Assembly (NCBI GenBank): GCA_019059635.1
Contig: JAGVRJ010000004.1
Span: 1,984,001 to 2,048,000 of the forward strand
Direction of reading: 5' to 3'
Length of the DNA: 64,000 bases
Origin: Proales similis
Taxonomy: Eukaryota > Rotifera > Eurotatoria > Ploima > Proalidae
The notes beneath the pieces are model-generated. The model ran no database searches. It was not told where the DNA came from and saw nothing but the letters and a program-made list of their open reading frames with translations. A program made the translations under genes and the position numbers. Positions within the stretch are counted from its first letter, which is position 1. Each line of letters opens with the position of its first letter. Below, piece after piece: positions 36,655 to 46,356 of the stretch.

Positions 36655-39003
36655 ATGAGAGCGTTCTTATTAGCTCGCACATTTGCTGTCCTGCTGTTCA
36701 TATTGGTAGAGAGAAGCATGGAATTCACTTGCCGGCTGAATGAACAAAGGGTATACTATTGCACTGGAGCCAAAGTCGGAGAGCAGATCAGATTCGAGCA
36801 TTTAAAGCGGTTCAAATCACCTATTTACAAGGTTTTCATTTCGTTTGAAGGGATGAAGCCATTCAAAATGGCCGAATTTTTCGCCAACTTCAGTGAGCAA
36901 ATTCACAGACAGAACATAAGCTTCCTAAGCCATACGATAATCTTTTTGAGAGGCGTTCATTCGTTTCAAGATTCGCTTGAGCGCATCTACCCTGAGTCGC
37001 TTGAAAAGGGCCAACTCGAACTGAGATTCGAGCAGACCAATTTCAAATACGTATGCCCTTCGAACGCTAGCATGAGGCCGAGGCAGTCCCAATCGAAAAA
37101 GATCTCATTTGTCTCATTCAAATCCTCCGTCAAGTACAACCTCGACACTTGTTTGGATTTTTTTGCCTCGATTGGGCAGCGTCGGCTGGAATTCTATGGC
37201 CTGAGTGTCTCTCACTTGCAGAGCAATCGCCTTTCGTTTCGCACACCATCCAACACGAGCATCTTCTCGATTGACTCGATCAGGCTGTTTGTCTACAATC
37301 ATCCGATAAGTCGCCAGCTCTTGCCTGACCGCCTCCTCAATAACTCGAGGGATCTTTTGGTAAATGGAAAATTGGGCAAAGTGGAGCCTTTAAGCTGGCC
37401 TCAATCAACTCAATTGAGGATAGCGAATTTGAATCAATTCCTCCACCTGAATCCGTTCTTGTTCAAATCAGAGCACTACTCTGACAACTCAACTAGGCTG
37501 TTCTCTTTCGAGCTGAGAGGCACTTCGGAGCTGTTTGACATATTCCATCAAAACATTTATTCATTTCCCGATCAAGACTTGTGCCTGTTTGCCAACCACC
37601 TGCTTGTCAACAACAACTTCTTCATGCAGTTCTTCATTGACAATCTAAGCATAAACTGTTCCTGCACTGCTATCTACATTATCTTGCGATTTAGAAGGGG
37701 ACAGCCACAAAACATTTCCTCTCTTTCAAACGATCCAGATCCTTTTTTCTTTCCACCGGCAAATGGCTTTGATTTGGACGCATATTGTGAAACTAAAGGC
37801 GTCGACCTTGAAAATATGATTGACAAATGCGACCTTAATAATCAGTTGAAACTTTGTGAAAAGCAAAGCAACCTGACCGTGGAGCAAAACATCCCAGAGT
37901 GGACCCAGATGGACTGGGCCGAGCTCTTCAAAGCCTTCAAATTCTATTCTGTTGTTTGGATACTGCCAGTGATCAGCTTGGCCTCAGTTATTTTCAACAG
38001 CTTGACCGCACTTGTCCTGAAGGCGATTATCAAAGATTTAAAGAAAAAGCAGAATATGATGAATGTGACGATCATGTACAAGCATTTGCAGCTTCACTCT
38101 GTTGCCTGCGTCCTGCTCGGCTTCATCTTTGCTTTCAAGCCTGTGAGTGTGTGCATCGGTTTCGGTGGGCCCTTCTGCTCAAGTTTGTTTCTGCGACCGG
38201 CCACTCGCTTCTACAAGCTGTTCTTGATCGATTACGCAGCCAGCGCACTCTTCCTCTTCTCCAATCTGAACATGCTTTGGTTCACGCTGCTCCGCTTTCG
38301 GCAGAATTCTGTCAACAAGCTTCGAATCGACTCGATGCTGTTCAACTCGCGCCGCTTTTCTCGCGCCTTTCTGGTCCTATCGACCCTGTTTGCTTTGCCC
38401 AAACTGTTCACAGCCAGTGATTACGGAGTCTTGAAGTTCTCATTTCACAACCCGTTCGGCACTTTGGACTACCCAGAAGTATTTACAAACTTTTTTCGGC
38501 GGCTTAATCAGGAAATATTTCCTTTCTACGAGATGGAAACCGCATTTCTTGTCTTGAAGGATATTTTGCTCCCAGTAGCCACTCTGCTGCTCGATTTGAT
38601 GTTTCTCATTCAATTGAGAAAATATAACAGACAGAGGCAAGAGAAGCTGCAAATTAGGGAGAGCGAAAAAGGCAACCACAACATGAGCAAGATGATCGCA
38701 GTCAACGGCATTTTCTTCTTTTTGCTGCGCTTGCCAGACCTGGCCAGCACAATCGTCAGTCACAGGACGCATGATGGGATTGCTATGAAATTAAGCATTC
38801 CCGGTGACACGTCCACCAGCTGCACATATGGAGATTACCCTTTGAGCTCGCCGTGCCAAAACATTGCTGAAACAGCCCAAGTGGTCTATCTGGCCACAAA
38901 TTTGGTCACTTTCTTTCTCTTGCTTTCATTCAACCGGCTTTTTTTCGACCATTTGGCAGCTTGCCTACTGAAAATATGTTTGTCTTTTAGATTCACTTTC
39001 TAG
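36655..39003 (+). CDS. Orphan seven-pass receptor, 782 aa
   Basis: This is a single-exon gene. I chose the ATG at 36655 because it opens a signal peptide (MRAFLLARTFAVLLFILVE). About 410 residues outside the membrane follow, with scattered cysteines and many possible N-glycosylation sites. From ~residue 431 there are seven hydrophobic segments: WILPVISLASVIFNSL, then passes around VACVLLGFIFAF, LFLFSNLNMLWF, FLVLSTLFALPKLF, VATLLLDLMFLIQL, MIAVNGIFFFLLRLP and NLVTFFLLLSFNRLFF. There is no clear DRY motif; FNRLFF may stand in for the NPxxY of pass 7. It is probably a G-protein-coupled receptor of a lineage-restricted family. The gene at 61241 is a diverged relative and 26472-26650 is a relic. 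Confidence 0.82.
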   Translation: MRAFLLARTFAVLLFILVERSMEFTCRLNEQRVYYCTGAKVGEQIRFEHLKRFKSPIYKVFISFEGMKPFKMAEFFANFSEQIHRQNISFLSHTIIFLRGVHSFQDSLERIYPESLEKGQLELRFEQTNFKYVCPSNASMRPRQSQSKKISFVSFKSSVKYNLDTCLDFFASIGQRRLEFYGLSVSHLQSNRLSFRTPSNTSIFSIDSIRLFVYNHPISRQLLPDRLLNNSRDLLVNGKLGKVEPLSWPQSTQLRIANLNQFLHLNPFLFKSEHYSDNSTRLFSFELRGTSELFDIFHQNIYSFPDQDLCLFANHLLVNNNFFMQFFIDNLSINCSCTAIYIILRFRRGQPQNISSLSNDPDPFFFPPANGFDLDAYCETKGVDLENMIDKCDLNNQLKLCEKQSNLTVEQNIPEWTQMDWAELFKAFKFYSVVWILPVISLASVIFNSLTALVLKAIIKDLKKKQNMMNVTIMYKHLQLHSVACVLLGFIFAFKPVSVCIGFGGPFCSSLFLRPATRFYKLFLIDYAASALFLFSNLNMLWFTLLRFRQNSVNKLRIDSMLFNSRRFSRAFLVLSTLFALPKLFTASDYGVLKFSFHNPFGTLDYPEVFTNFFRRLNQEIFPFYEMETAFLVLKDILLPVATLLLDLMFLIQLRKYNRQRQEKLQIRESEKGNHNMSKMIAVNGIFFFLLRLPDLASTIVSHRTHDGIAMKLSIPGDTSTSCTYGDYPLSSPCQNIAETAQVVYLATNLVTFFLLLSFNRLFFDHLAACLLKICLSFRFTF

Positions 39004-39590
39004 TAAGCCCTCAATCAAAGACTATCCGATCTCTTGATGACTCTTTACACCTACTGACGGTGATATTTGGCCGTCCAGAGGTTAATATGAGCCGGTGTGC
39101 GTCCTGTACCATACAGGAACTTAACCTTCCGTGTTGGTGAATGCAAGCGCTTGCTTCTAAAGCAAATGTTCTCCTTGCAAACTGTCCGGCACTTGCAGCT
39201 GAGTGACTTAATAAAACCATTTAGAGTCCGACCGATTGAATTTATCACAAGCTTTTTGAAATTAAAATTACTTGAAAATTAACAACCACCCATAAGATGG
39301 CTTTTTGACAAATTTTTATTTTTTTCCTCTTTCGAGTCGATAAAAGCCTCTAGCAGATTTGTTTGCTGAACAAGAAAACCTTTCAAAATGAGTCGGTTAA
39401 TGGCGTTTGACTCATTTTTAAATGTTCACTTAGATAGCATTGAGAATTTTTCATCCTCGTTTGAGGAGTGGGTAAATATTTGCTGATGGCGTCTATAAAA
39501 TCCATTCTATAATTGGATCCGCACTTGCTCGTTTTCTAGCGCCTTATTTTCCAAGTTGCTGCTTTTGCTTCGATCCGCATTCTACCAAAG
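39004..39590. other. Intergenic: promoter of the next LRR gene
   Basis: No gene is seen. It contains a TATA box at 39494. Short frames on both strands are unsupported. Confidence 0.6.
39494..39500 (+). promoter_or_regulatory. TATA box of LRR6
   Basis: TATAAAA lies 91-97 bp before the ATG at 39591, close to the spacing seen for the polycystin A and B promoters. Confidence 0.55.
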
Positions 39591-41522
39591 ATGAAAGTGG
39601 CAATTTTAATTCTATTCTCGTTTACTGGATTATGTGCAATGGACTGGCATTCTAACAAAGGCCGTTCGCTCCTTAAATTCGAGAACAGTCCGGGCATTAA
39701 TCTGCGCGGTATTCAAATCTTGAGCGACTCTTTGAAATCGTTAACCATTAGAAACTGTTCATTGAGAATGATAGATCCGATTTGCCAACTTCGCGAATTG
39801 ACAACCGTTTATCTTCCGATTAACTTTGTCGACTCGTTTCGCGGCTTTGAAAAACTCAAGTTACTTAAAGATTTAAATCTTAATCAAAATCGACTTGGAA
39901 CGCGGTCAACTGAACTAGTGATACCCTATTGGTCCATATTGGGAACCCTGAACTTGAACAATAATTTCTTGAAGCGCATTCAGCTCTCCAGAAAATTGCC
40001 GAAATTGCAGCAATTGTTTATATCGTACAACAGGCTGGAAACATTTGAACTAGAACCTGCTTTGTTGCCCTCGCTAAAAGAATTAAACATCAACGGCAAT
40101 CAAATTAAAAAGCTTGGCTACATTTGCCACCTGAAAATTTTCCAAGTTCTCAGAATCGGCTTCAACAAGATAACCGACGTTTCTTGTCTCTCGAACATTC
40201 AAAATTTACTTGCAGTTGTTATTTCTGGAAATCCATCGATTCCCGATAATTTCACTCTAAGCAAGGAGCTAAGGGAATTCGAAGCAAATCAAGCCGACTT
40301 GACTACCATCGAATGGCTTGCCAACAACAGAAATTTAAATCGGCTTGTTTTAAACCGCAAAAAAATAAGGAATGTTCAAGTTCTTACAAAACTTATTAGA
40401 CTCGAGTACCTTGATCTAAGTCACAACGAGATAAGCCAAATAGAGCCGTTAAATTCACACCATAGATTGCAAACCCTTAAATTGTCTTACAATCAGATTC
40501 GAAACATTGACTGGACAATTAATCTAATTAAACTCAGTGAGCTTTATCTCAGTTTTAATTTGCTAGAAACCATTCCTCGATTGGGTCGTTTGCCAGTATT
40601 AAAATGGCTGTTTCTGAATGGAAATCGAATTCGGAGCCTATCTTTTCATGTTCTGATGCCACCTTTGTCGTCTGGCAACAACTTGGGCCAACACAATGTC
40701 AGCGTCGTTTTTGACCTCAGTGGAGTCAGTTCTTCTCTGACTCGTTTGTACTTGCAAGATAACCAGATCCAAGACATCAGCGATATGCCAGAATTTGAAA
40801 ACCTTGAGCTACTCTATATGTCTGGAAATCAGATCCAAAGTTTAGAACCCCTTCAAGGCTTGAGAATTTTGTACTTGGACGCAAAGAACAACAAGGTCCG
40901 CTCGTTGAGAGGTCTGTGTCATTCGGGAAGAATCACCTACATCTACATGAGCTTCAATCAAATCGATTCTCTCACCAACTGTACCTTGGGCATGAAAGCT
41001 ATTAAGCGGTTGCGCATCTCAGACAACAACTTGAAAGAAATCCGATTCTGGCCAGACAACTCAAACCTTCAGATTCTCATTCTGGACTCCAACCAACTCG
41101 AGAAGATCGAGGGACTTGAATATCTCGTCGCTTTTCAGACGCTGACACTGGCTCGCAACAGGCTTCGGATCTTGTCCCAACTCAATCGACTGGTTAAGCT
41201 GCAGAAACTAGATGTGAGCTTCAATCCGTATTTTTTGAGCACGTCCCTGGTGAATCTCACAAGTTTGAGCCGTCTTGACTCGAGCAGCGGCCAGTTTCGC
41301 GACAACTTGTTCACTTACTTGCCCCCGCTTGAGAGAAGATTTGCCAAGAACCGGGGCGGCACCTTCTATTACCGGTCTCTGTTTATCGAACAGCAAAACA
41401 CCACGGCAGCCTGCTTGGTTGTAGTTGACTTGTTGCGTCGAGGCTTCAGCTTCAACTTGATCACCGACACTCAGTTTGCTTCGGTTGTCGACCGATGCAA
41501 ATTCGCGCTGCAGTTTATCTAG
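39591..41522 (+). CDS. Secreted LRR protein, 643 aa (LRR6)
   Basis: This is a single-exon gene with signal peptide MKVAILILFSFTGLCA and the family DWHS motif. About 24 LRRs of SDS22-like type follow. An island of ~30 residues interrupts them at ~347-376 (MPPLSSGNN, then NVSVVFDL), with a likely N-glycosylation site. The C-terminal cap has GTFYYRSLFIEQ, NTTAACLVVVDLLRRGFSFNL and CKFAL. The island and cap sequence place it with the 46 and 49 kb genes and the LRR5 remnant, apart from LRR1 and LRR2. There is no membrane anchor. It converges on the Death-TIR-TIR gene with 240 bp between stop codons. Confidence 0.92.
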   Translation: MKVAILILFSFTGLCAMDWHSNKGRSLLKFENSPGINLRGIQILSDSLKSLTIRNCSLRMIDPICQLRELTTVYLPINFVDSFRGFEKLKLLKDLNLNQNRLGTRSTELVIPYWSILGTLNLNNNFLKRIQLSRKLPKLQQLFISYNRLETFELEPALLPSLKELNINGNQIKKLGYICHLKIFQVLRIGFNKITDVSCLSNIQNLLAVVISGNPSIPDNFTLSKELREFEANQADLTTIEWLANNRNLNRLVLNRKKIRNVQVLTKLIRLEYLDLSHNEISQIEPLNSHHRLQTLKLSYNQIRNIDWTINLIKLSELYLSFNLLETIPRLGRLPVLKWLFLNGNRIRSLSFHVLMPPLSSGNNLGQHNVSVVFDLSGVSSSLTRLYLQDNQIQDISDMPEFENLELLYMSGNQIQSLEPLQGLRILYLDAKNNKVRSLRGLCHSGRITYIYMSFNQIDSLTNCTLGMKAIKRLRISDNNLKEIRFWPDNSNLQILILDSNQLEKIEGLEYLVAFQTLTLARNRLRILSQLNRLVKLQKLDVSFNPYFLSTSLVNLTSLSRLDSSSGQFRDNLFTYLPPLERRFAKNRGGTFYYRSLFIEQQNTTAACLVVVDLLRRGFSFNLITDTQFASVVDRCKFALQFI

Positions 41523-41762
41523 ACTGGACAGGCATGACCAACTAAACAAAAGACTCACAAACTAGAAATTCTTTATTTCTCTTCTCATTTGGTCCAATAA
41601 AATTCTCTCATAAATCAAATAAATTGCAAAACCTGAGTTGAAAAGTGACGAGTTTGCAGAATGATCTGATTCAGACCAAAGATAACCAGCACAATCCTTC
41701 TGGGCGTTTGTGCGTCAAATTCAGTCTTTGTTGATTCGCGACGTTTAAGCAGGAAGAAACGA
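41523..41762. terminator. Shared 3' region of two convergent genes
   Basis: This is 240 bp between the stops of LRR6 (+) and the Death-TIR-TIR gene (-). An AATAAA on the plus strand (~41596) and an AATAAA on the minus strand (read as TTTATT at ~41571) face each other, so the two 3' ends probably overlap. Confidence 0.5.
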
Positions 41763-44700
41763 TCATGAAATAGAGCACGCTTGACTAGTGACTCTCTCGA
41801 CTGTTTTCACTGGCAGCACGTCTCTCATTTTTGTCAAGAGTTGCTTAAACGGCTTCGAATCGTCGGACCAGGGATCGACCTCGTCCTCGCCCGAAAAGTC
41901 AATGTAGTCGAGCACGCTGAGGGTTGGCGCCATTGGTCCAGCCGGAGGATACTTGAACTCCTTTTCCAGGACGATCGGAATTATCGGTTTGCTCAGAGCG
42001 TCGCTCAGTGCAATTTCCTTGCGACAATTGGCTGATTGGCCGTATTTGGTTGTGACACAGCTGATCACCAAATGACAGTTTCGGATGCCGTTGTCGATTT
42101 TATCGTAGAGCGAGTCACCGCCGGCCATTTGGTGAATGTCTAGCCAGACGCGGAGACCCATGGCGCCAAGTTTTTCATACAACTTGATAATCTGCTTTTG
42201 CTTTGCCCACTGATACGAAATGAACACCTCGGGCGCTTTATTTGAGGCGCTGCTGGCCGACGATATTCGACTTGATGGTGCCGAGATCGACTGAATGCTC
42301 TGTCTGAGCTTCATGGCCAGTTCGTCAAACTTTGCCAGCGGCCAATACCGCTGGTCGTTTGTTGCTTCGTTCGGTCGTTGAAAGAAGCGGATGAACAGAT
42401 ATTCGCTGAATATGGGTCCAAGCGGTCCGGCTGGTGGCCATTTTAGCTTGGCATCGGCCAGCAACGGAATGATGCATTTGTTTAGCTGAACGGCCAGATT
42501 GATCTGATTGAGGCAAGTTTCGTCCACGGCCATTTGCTCGGTGACAAAGCAGACAAGAACGGTACAGAGACGGAGACCGAGATCGATGCGTCTTTGACGC
42601 ACTACTCCGCCGCCGGCGTTTCCGTCATCGAGCCAAATGTTCACTCGGCTGCGCGCCGTTTTCGAGTCCTTATTCAACTCATCGAGTAGATGATCGCGTA
42701 GCAGACACACTTGGCTGATTGATTTCCATTCGAAGCAGATGAATATCTTTGGCGGCCTCTCAACCAACAAGTCGTCGATGGCACTTTCAGTGTCCAAGTA
42801 AACAGACAAGTCGTCCAGTCCATCGGACGCTTTCAGCGCTTTTTCCATGATCTCCAGGCATTCGACATTGTTCAGCTGTCCGAACGCCTTTAGCAAGCCG
42901 TCAATTGCGTCCGCAGTTTTGTTCATCACAAACCATTCTTGAAGCATGGAGAGACACGGCTCTGGCTGGCTGAGCCAAGCCTTGATGTCCTTGTCTTCAA
43001 AGCCGAGCCTCTTGGCTAGCAAGATCCAACTCTGGTTTACTAGCGGGCCGTCGGCTGTCTGTTTCAACTGATCGGCAATGTCCCGACACCAGAGGGGCAT
43101 GTTAAACAAAGTCTTTTGGTCGATCACTTTGACTCTCTCTCTGGTCTCGGACACGTTTTCGTCGATCACTTTCAGCTCAGTTTGCACTCGGCTCAGATCG
43201 GAGCCAATGACGGCAACTTCTTTTCTTTGCTGCTCAACATCCCTGGTCACAGTGTTTATCGCATTCGACTGCTGACTCATGCCATCCTTGAGCGAGACAA
43301 GCTCGTCGACGTTTTTTTCCGCTTTGGCGTCCACTCTCTCAAGAGTTCGTCCTTTCAAGTAATCGTCCAGTTGCATGAGAGCTTCTTTCACTTCACCGGT
43401 GGTCGCTTCTGCTTGTTTGAGCTGATTCAGTTTGCTCCAGCTGGACTCGAACACGTGCGCCGGACACACATTCATCTGAGCCATTTTCTTCAGACTGTTT
43501 ATCACAGCCACACAGCCCTCGCTGTTGACCGTTTGACTGAGATCGGTCATTCTGCTCACAACTCGCTCTCTCAGTCCACTCTGGCCTTTGTCTAGTTTGA
43601 ATATCAGCTCGTGCAAGCCGACAATCAGTCTAACCACGCCCATATAAGCATTTTCCAGGTCTTGATTCTCCAAAAGCTTCCCACTCTCAGAAGCGAACGC
43701 CTCAAGTTCATCGGCCAGCTCTTCAAGATCAACAGCCTCCTCTTCGTCTGAATCGGCTGATTTGGCAAGCAGCTGAAGCATCGTGCTCACTAGTGTGAGC
43801 ACTTTTGCCAACTTAGTTGAGTCGGCGAGAAGCTCCAAGAGAAGAACGACGCGAGTTTTGCCTCCGCTTTGCTTTCTCCAATAAAATTGCGGCCGATTGA
43901 CGGCCAAAGCCTCGAAGAACAGAATCAGATTGGAGCTTTCATTCTCGCACATTTTCTCAAACAGTTCGTCTTCAGTCTCAAAACTAAGCGAATTGGGCTC
44001 GACTGCGAGCAGCTTCGACATCGGGTAACAGTATTTCTCTGCGCTATCGTCGAATATCATTCTCCAAATTTGGTTCGAGTATTCGCTGGCCAGACTCGGA
44101 TAATTCGCACAAAGGAGATGAACAACTTGATCGACTAGTGCAGCGGCCATGTCAAACTCAGAGCGCGCCCACTTTATGAGGAAGCAGGTTGAGACCAGTT
44201 GACGAATGAGATCTAGGTCCATGCTCGAATCGCCCAAGATGACAGGCGTGAACAGAGTCAGCTGGAACAAGTGAATTGTGATGCCACTTGGCTCGTTCGG
44301 GTCGATGATCTGGTTCGTTTCGTTGATCTTGTTTAGCATCTCGACCAGCATCGAACGAATGGCGTTTATGAGTCTCGGCTGGCACTTGATCAGCCCGGTC
44401 GTGATCTGGAAGTAGCGGAGATAGAATGTAGCCGGCGCTCGATAAAAGGGACACGAGTCAGGCTCGTACAAGTCGCTGTTGTCTAAGCTCAGTCGAAATG
44501 ACTGTTCCACGAGCTGGGGCAGTGAGCTCGCCAGGCTTAGTAACAAACTTGTGTCTACCAGGCCGGAGAGGTTGCTTAAAACGTCCAAGTGCTCTTTGTC
44601 ATTGAGCCTCTGCTCCATCGGCTCCATGAACAGCTTTTTAAACAAATAGAGTTGATTGGGCTCAAGGAATTGTCGGTAGAGTTTCAGCTTGTTGGTAAAG

Positions 44701-46052
44701 TCTTGGCAAAAGTTTAAAATTGAGTTTATCTCCGACTGGGGCAGCGGATCAAGGTCGAAGAAATTTTCCACGGCGTCGAAGAGCGTGTTGAACAAAGAGT
44801 TTACCTTGTCAGGGTCGGTTTTTATCGAGTTCAAGCTGTTCTTGGTCAGCATCAGTTCACACAAGGTCAGAAGTCTCCAGTCCGGCTGCAGCGCGTAATT
44901 TCTCATAAACGTCAGAAAGCATTCGATTTGCTGGGCGGCAAAATTCCTGAAATTGCCCATTCTATAGATCAGCTGAAGGTGATAGAAGAATTGGATCTGA
45001 TATTTGCTCAGCGGTTGCCTGCTCGAGTGAACAAAGGCGCAAGTGGCGGCCATGAAAGGCTCGAGGTCTTTTTCTTTGGGTTTTTGTTTGAGAAATATTT
45101 GCACGAGCTCGGCCATTAGTTCGGCGGCGAGCCGGTCTCGGCCCCAGTTTTCATCGGCAAGTTTCAACGCTTCTACCATCGATCCAAGTAGCGAATGAAA
45201 GCAGTCGATTAGACCTGTCGACTTGGCATCGGTCTTTTTCTTCAGAGAATGGAACACGAGCTCGGCAAGCTGACTGATCGCAGCCATCTCAATTTTTGTT
45301 TCCTTGATCATTTTATTGAAATGCTCGATCAGTTCGAGCAGGTGTCGATCGTCAATTTCGTCGTAAAAAGAGCGAATTAGATCAATCCTGAGCTGATTGT
45401 TGAACTGTTTACGCAACGCGCTGCCGATTTCGGCGTCTGAGTTGACTATGCAGTTTCTGCATTATTTTTTTTTTTCTTTAATTTAATCAACGTCTGAGTG
45501 AAAAGCCTCTCAGTTTACTTACTCGATCAACTCGCGAACGAGCTGAGGCTGGGCGATGGTCACCATTCCACTAACAACATGAACCAGTAGATTAAGGGCG
45601 GAGATGTAAGAAGTGTCGTTCACGCTGGACCTGTTCGTCTGGACCAAGTCGACGAGGAATTCGAAAGTTGTATCAACCGACTCCTTGTCCCACACATCGA
45701 GTCTGGTTCTTGACAAGAATGAAAATAGCTGCGGCTTAATGAGCGGCTCTAATGATGGTGCCATTTGAAATTTTAACAAAACACATAAACGCTTGAGTAT
45801 TGACGAGTCCAGCTGGAAAGAGTTCATTCTGCTCAGGATTTCGCCCGTGATCTCCTTCAAATTTTTAATAAACTGCTGACTGGCTTGGTTGCTCGATTGC
45901 GATATGGTAAATAGCAGTTCAAGAGCTGTCGACAGCTCTTGATTTTGTTGCGACGGCGATTCACAGACGATTGTCAGTTGTTTTTCGAATTTACTCCGAA
46001 GACTTTGCCAGTCCTCTGTTTCAAGCTCGAGCGAAGAAATAAAACGATCCAT
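41763..46052 (-). CDS. Death-TIR-TIR protein, 1,407 aa
   Basis: Two exons, 46052-45523 and 45456-41763, are joined across a 66-nt intron with a GTAAGT donor. The sum (4,224 nt) keeps frame. Residues 1-~890 are helical with no domain I recognise, perhaps HEAT/ARM-like. A coiled coil covers ~898-960. A Death domain (~963-1050; SWILLAKRLGFEDKDIKAWL) comes next, then two TIR domains: TIR1 (~1075-1230; PPKIFICFEW) and TIR2 (~1250-1390; APEVFISYQW, GLRVWLDIHQMAGGDSLYDKI). TIR2 keeps a CRKEI glutamate (~1324), at the place of the catalytic glutamate of NAD-cleaving TIRs such as SARM1. TIR1 has CLNQI, glutamine instead. There is no signal peptide or membrane pass, so it is cytoplasmic. Death plus TIR recalls MyD88, but the size, long N-terminus and doubled TIR do not match it. 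Innate signalling or regulated NAD loss is inferred. Confidence 0.88.
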
Positions 46053-46356
46053 TGAGGCGAGCCTCAAAATTCTCCACATAAAGCTTATGATGATCTATTT
46101 CAGGCATCGGCTCAGATGCAAAAAGTTTGAATTTGATTAAGAGGTACCATGACAACCAACTGAGCTCTGTGTGTAACTGCAAAGATAACAAAACCCAACC
46201 CAATCGAGCGGAGACAGTGCGAGTCAATTTACTAATGCAGAGTAGAAGTCAGTAACAGCCAACAGCAACCATTCACTAAAAAATTAAGCGTTTTTCTTTA
46301 AGAAAATTTATTGGAAGTCAAGTCAAGTCGACAACCCACAGTCCATTCGAAATTGT
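46053..46356. other. Intergenic: Death-TIR-TIR leader and LRR7 3' end
   Basis: This ~300 bp stretch lies between two minus-strand genes. An upstream leader exon is possible but not demonstrable. No other gene is seen. Confidence 0.5.

Noticed and set aside
41763-46052. Bacterial-type TIR defence gene or horizontal transfer
   Set aside because: It has an intron, a Death domain and composition like its neighbours, so an animal gene is the simpler reading.
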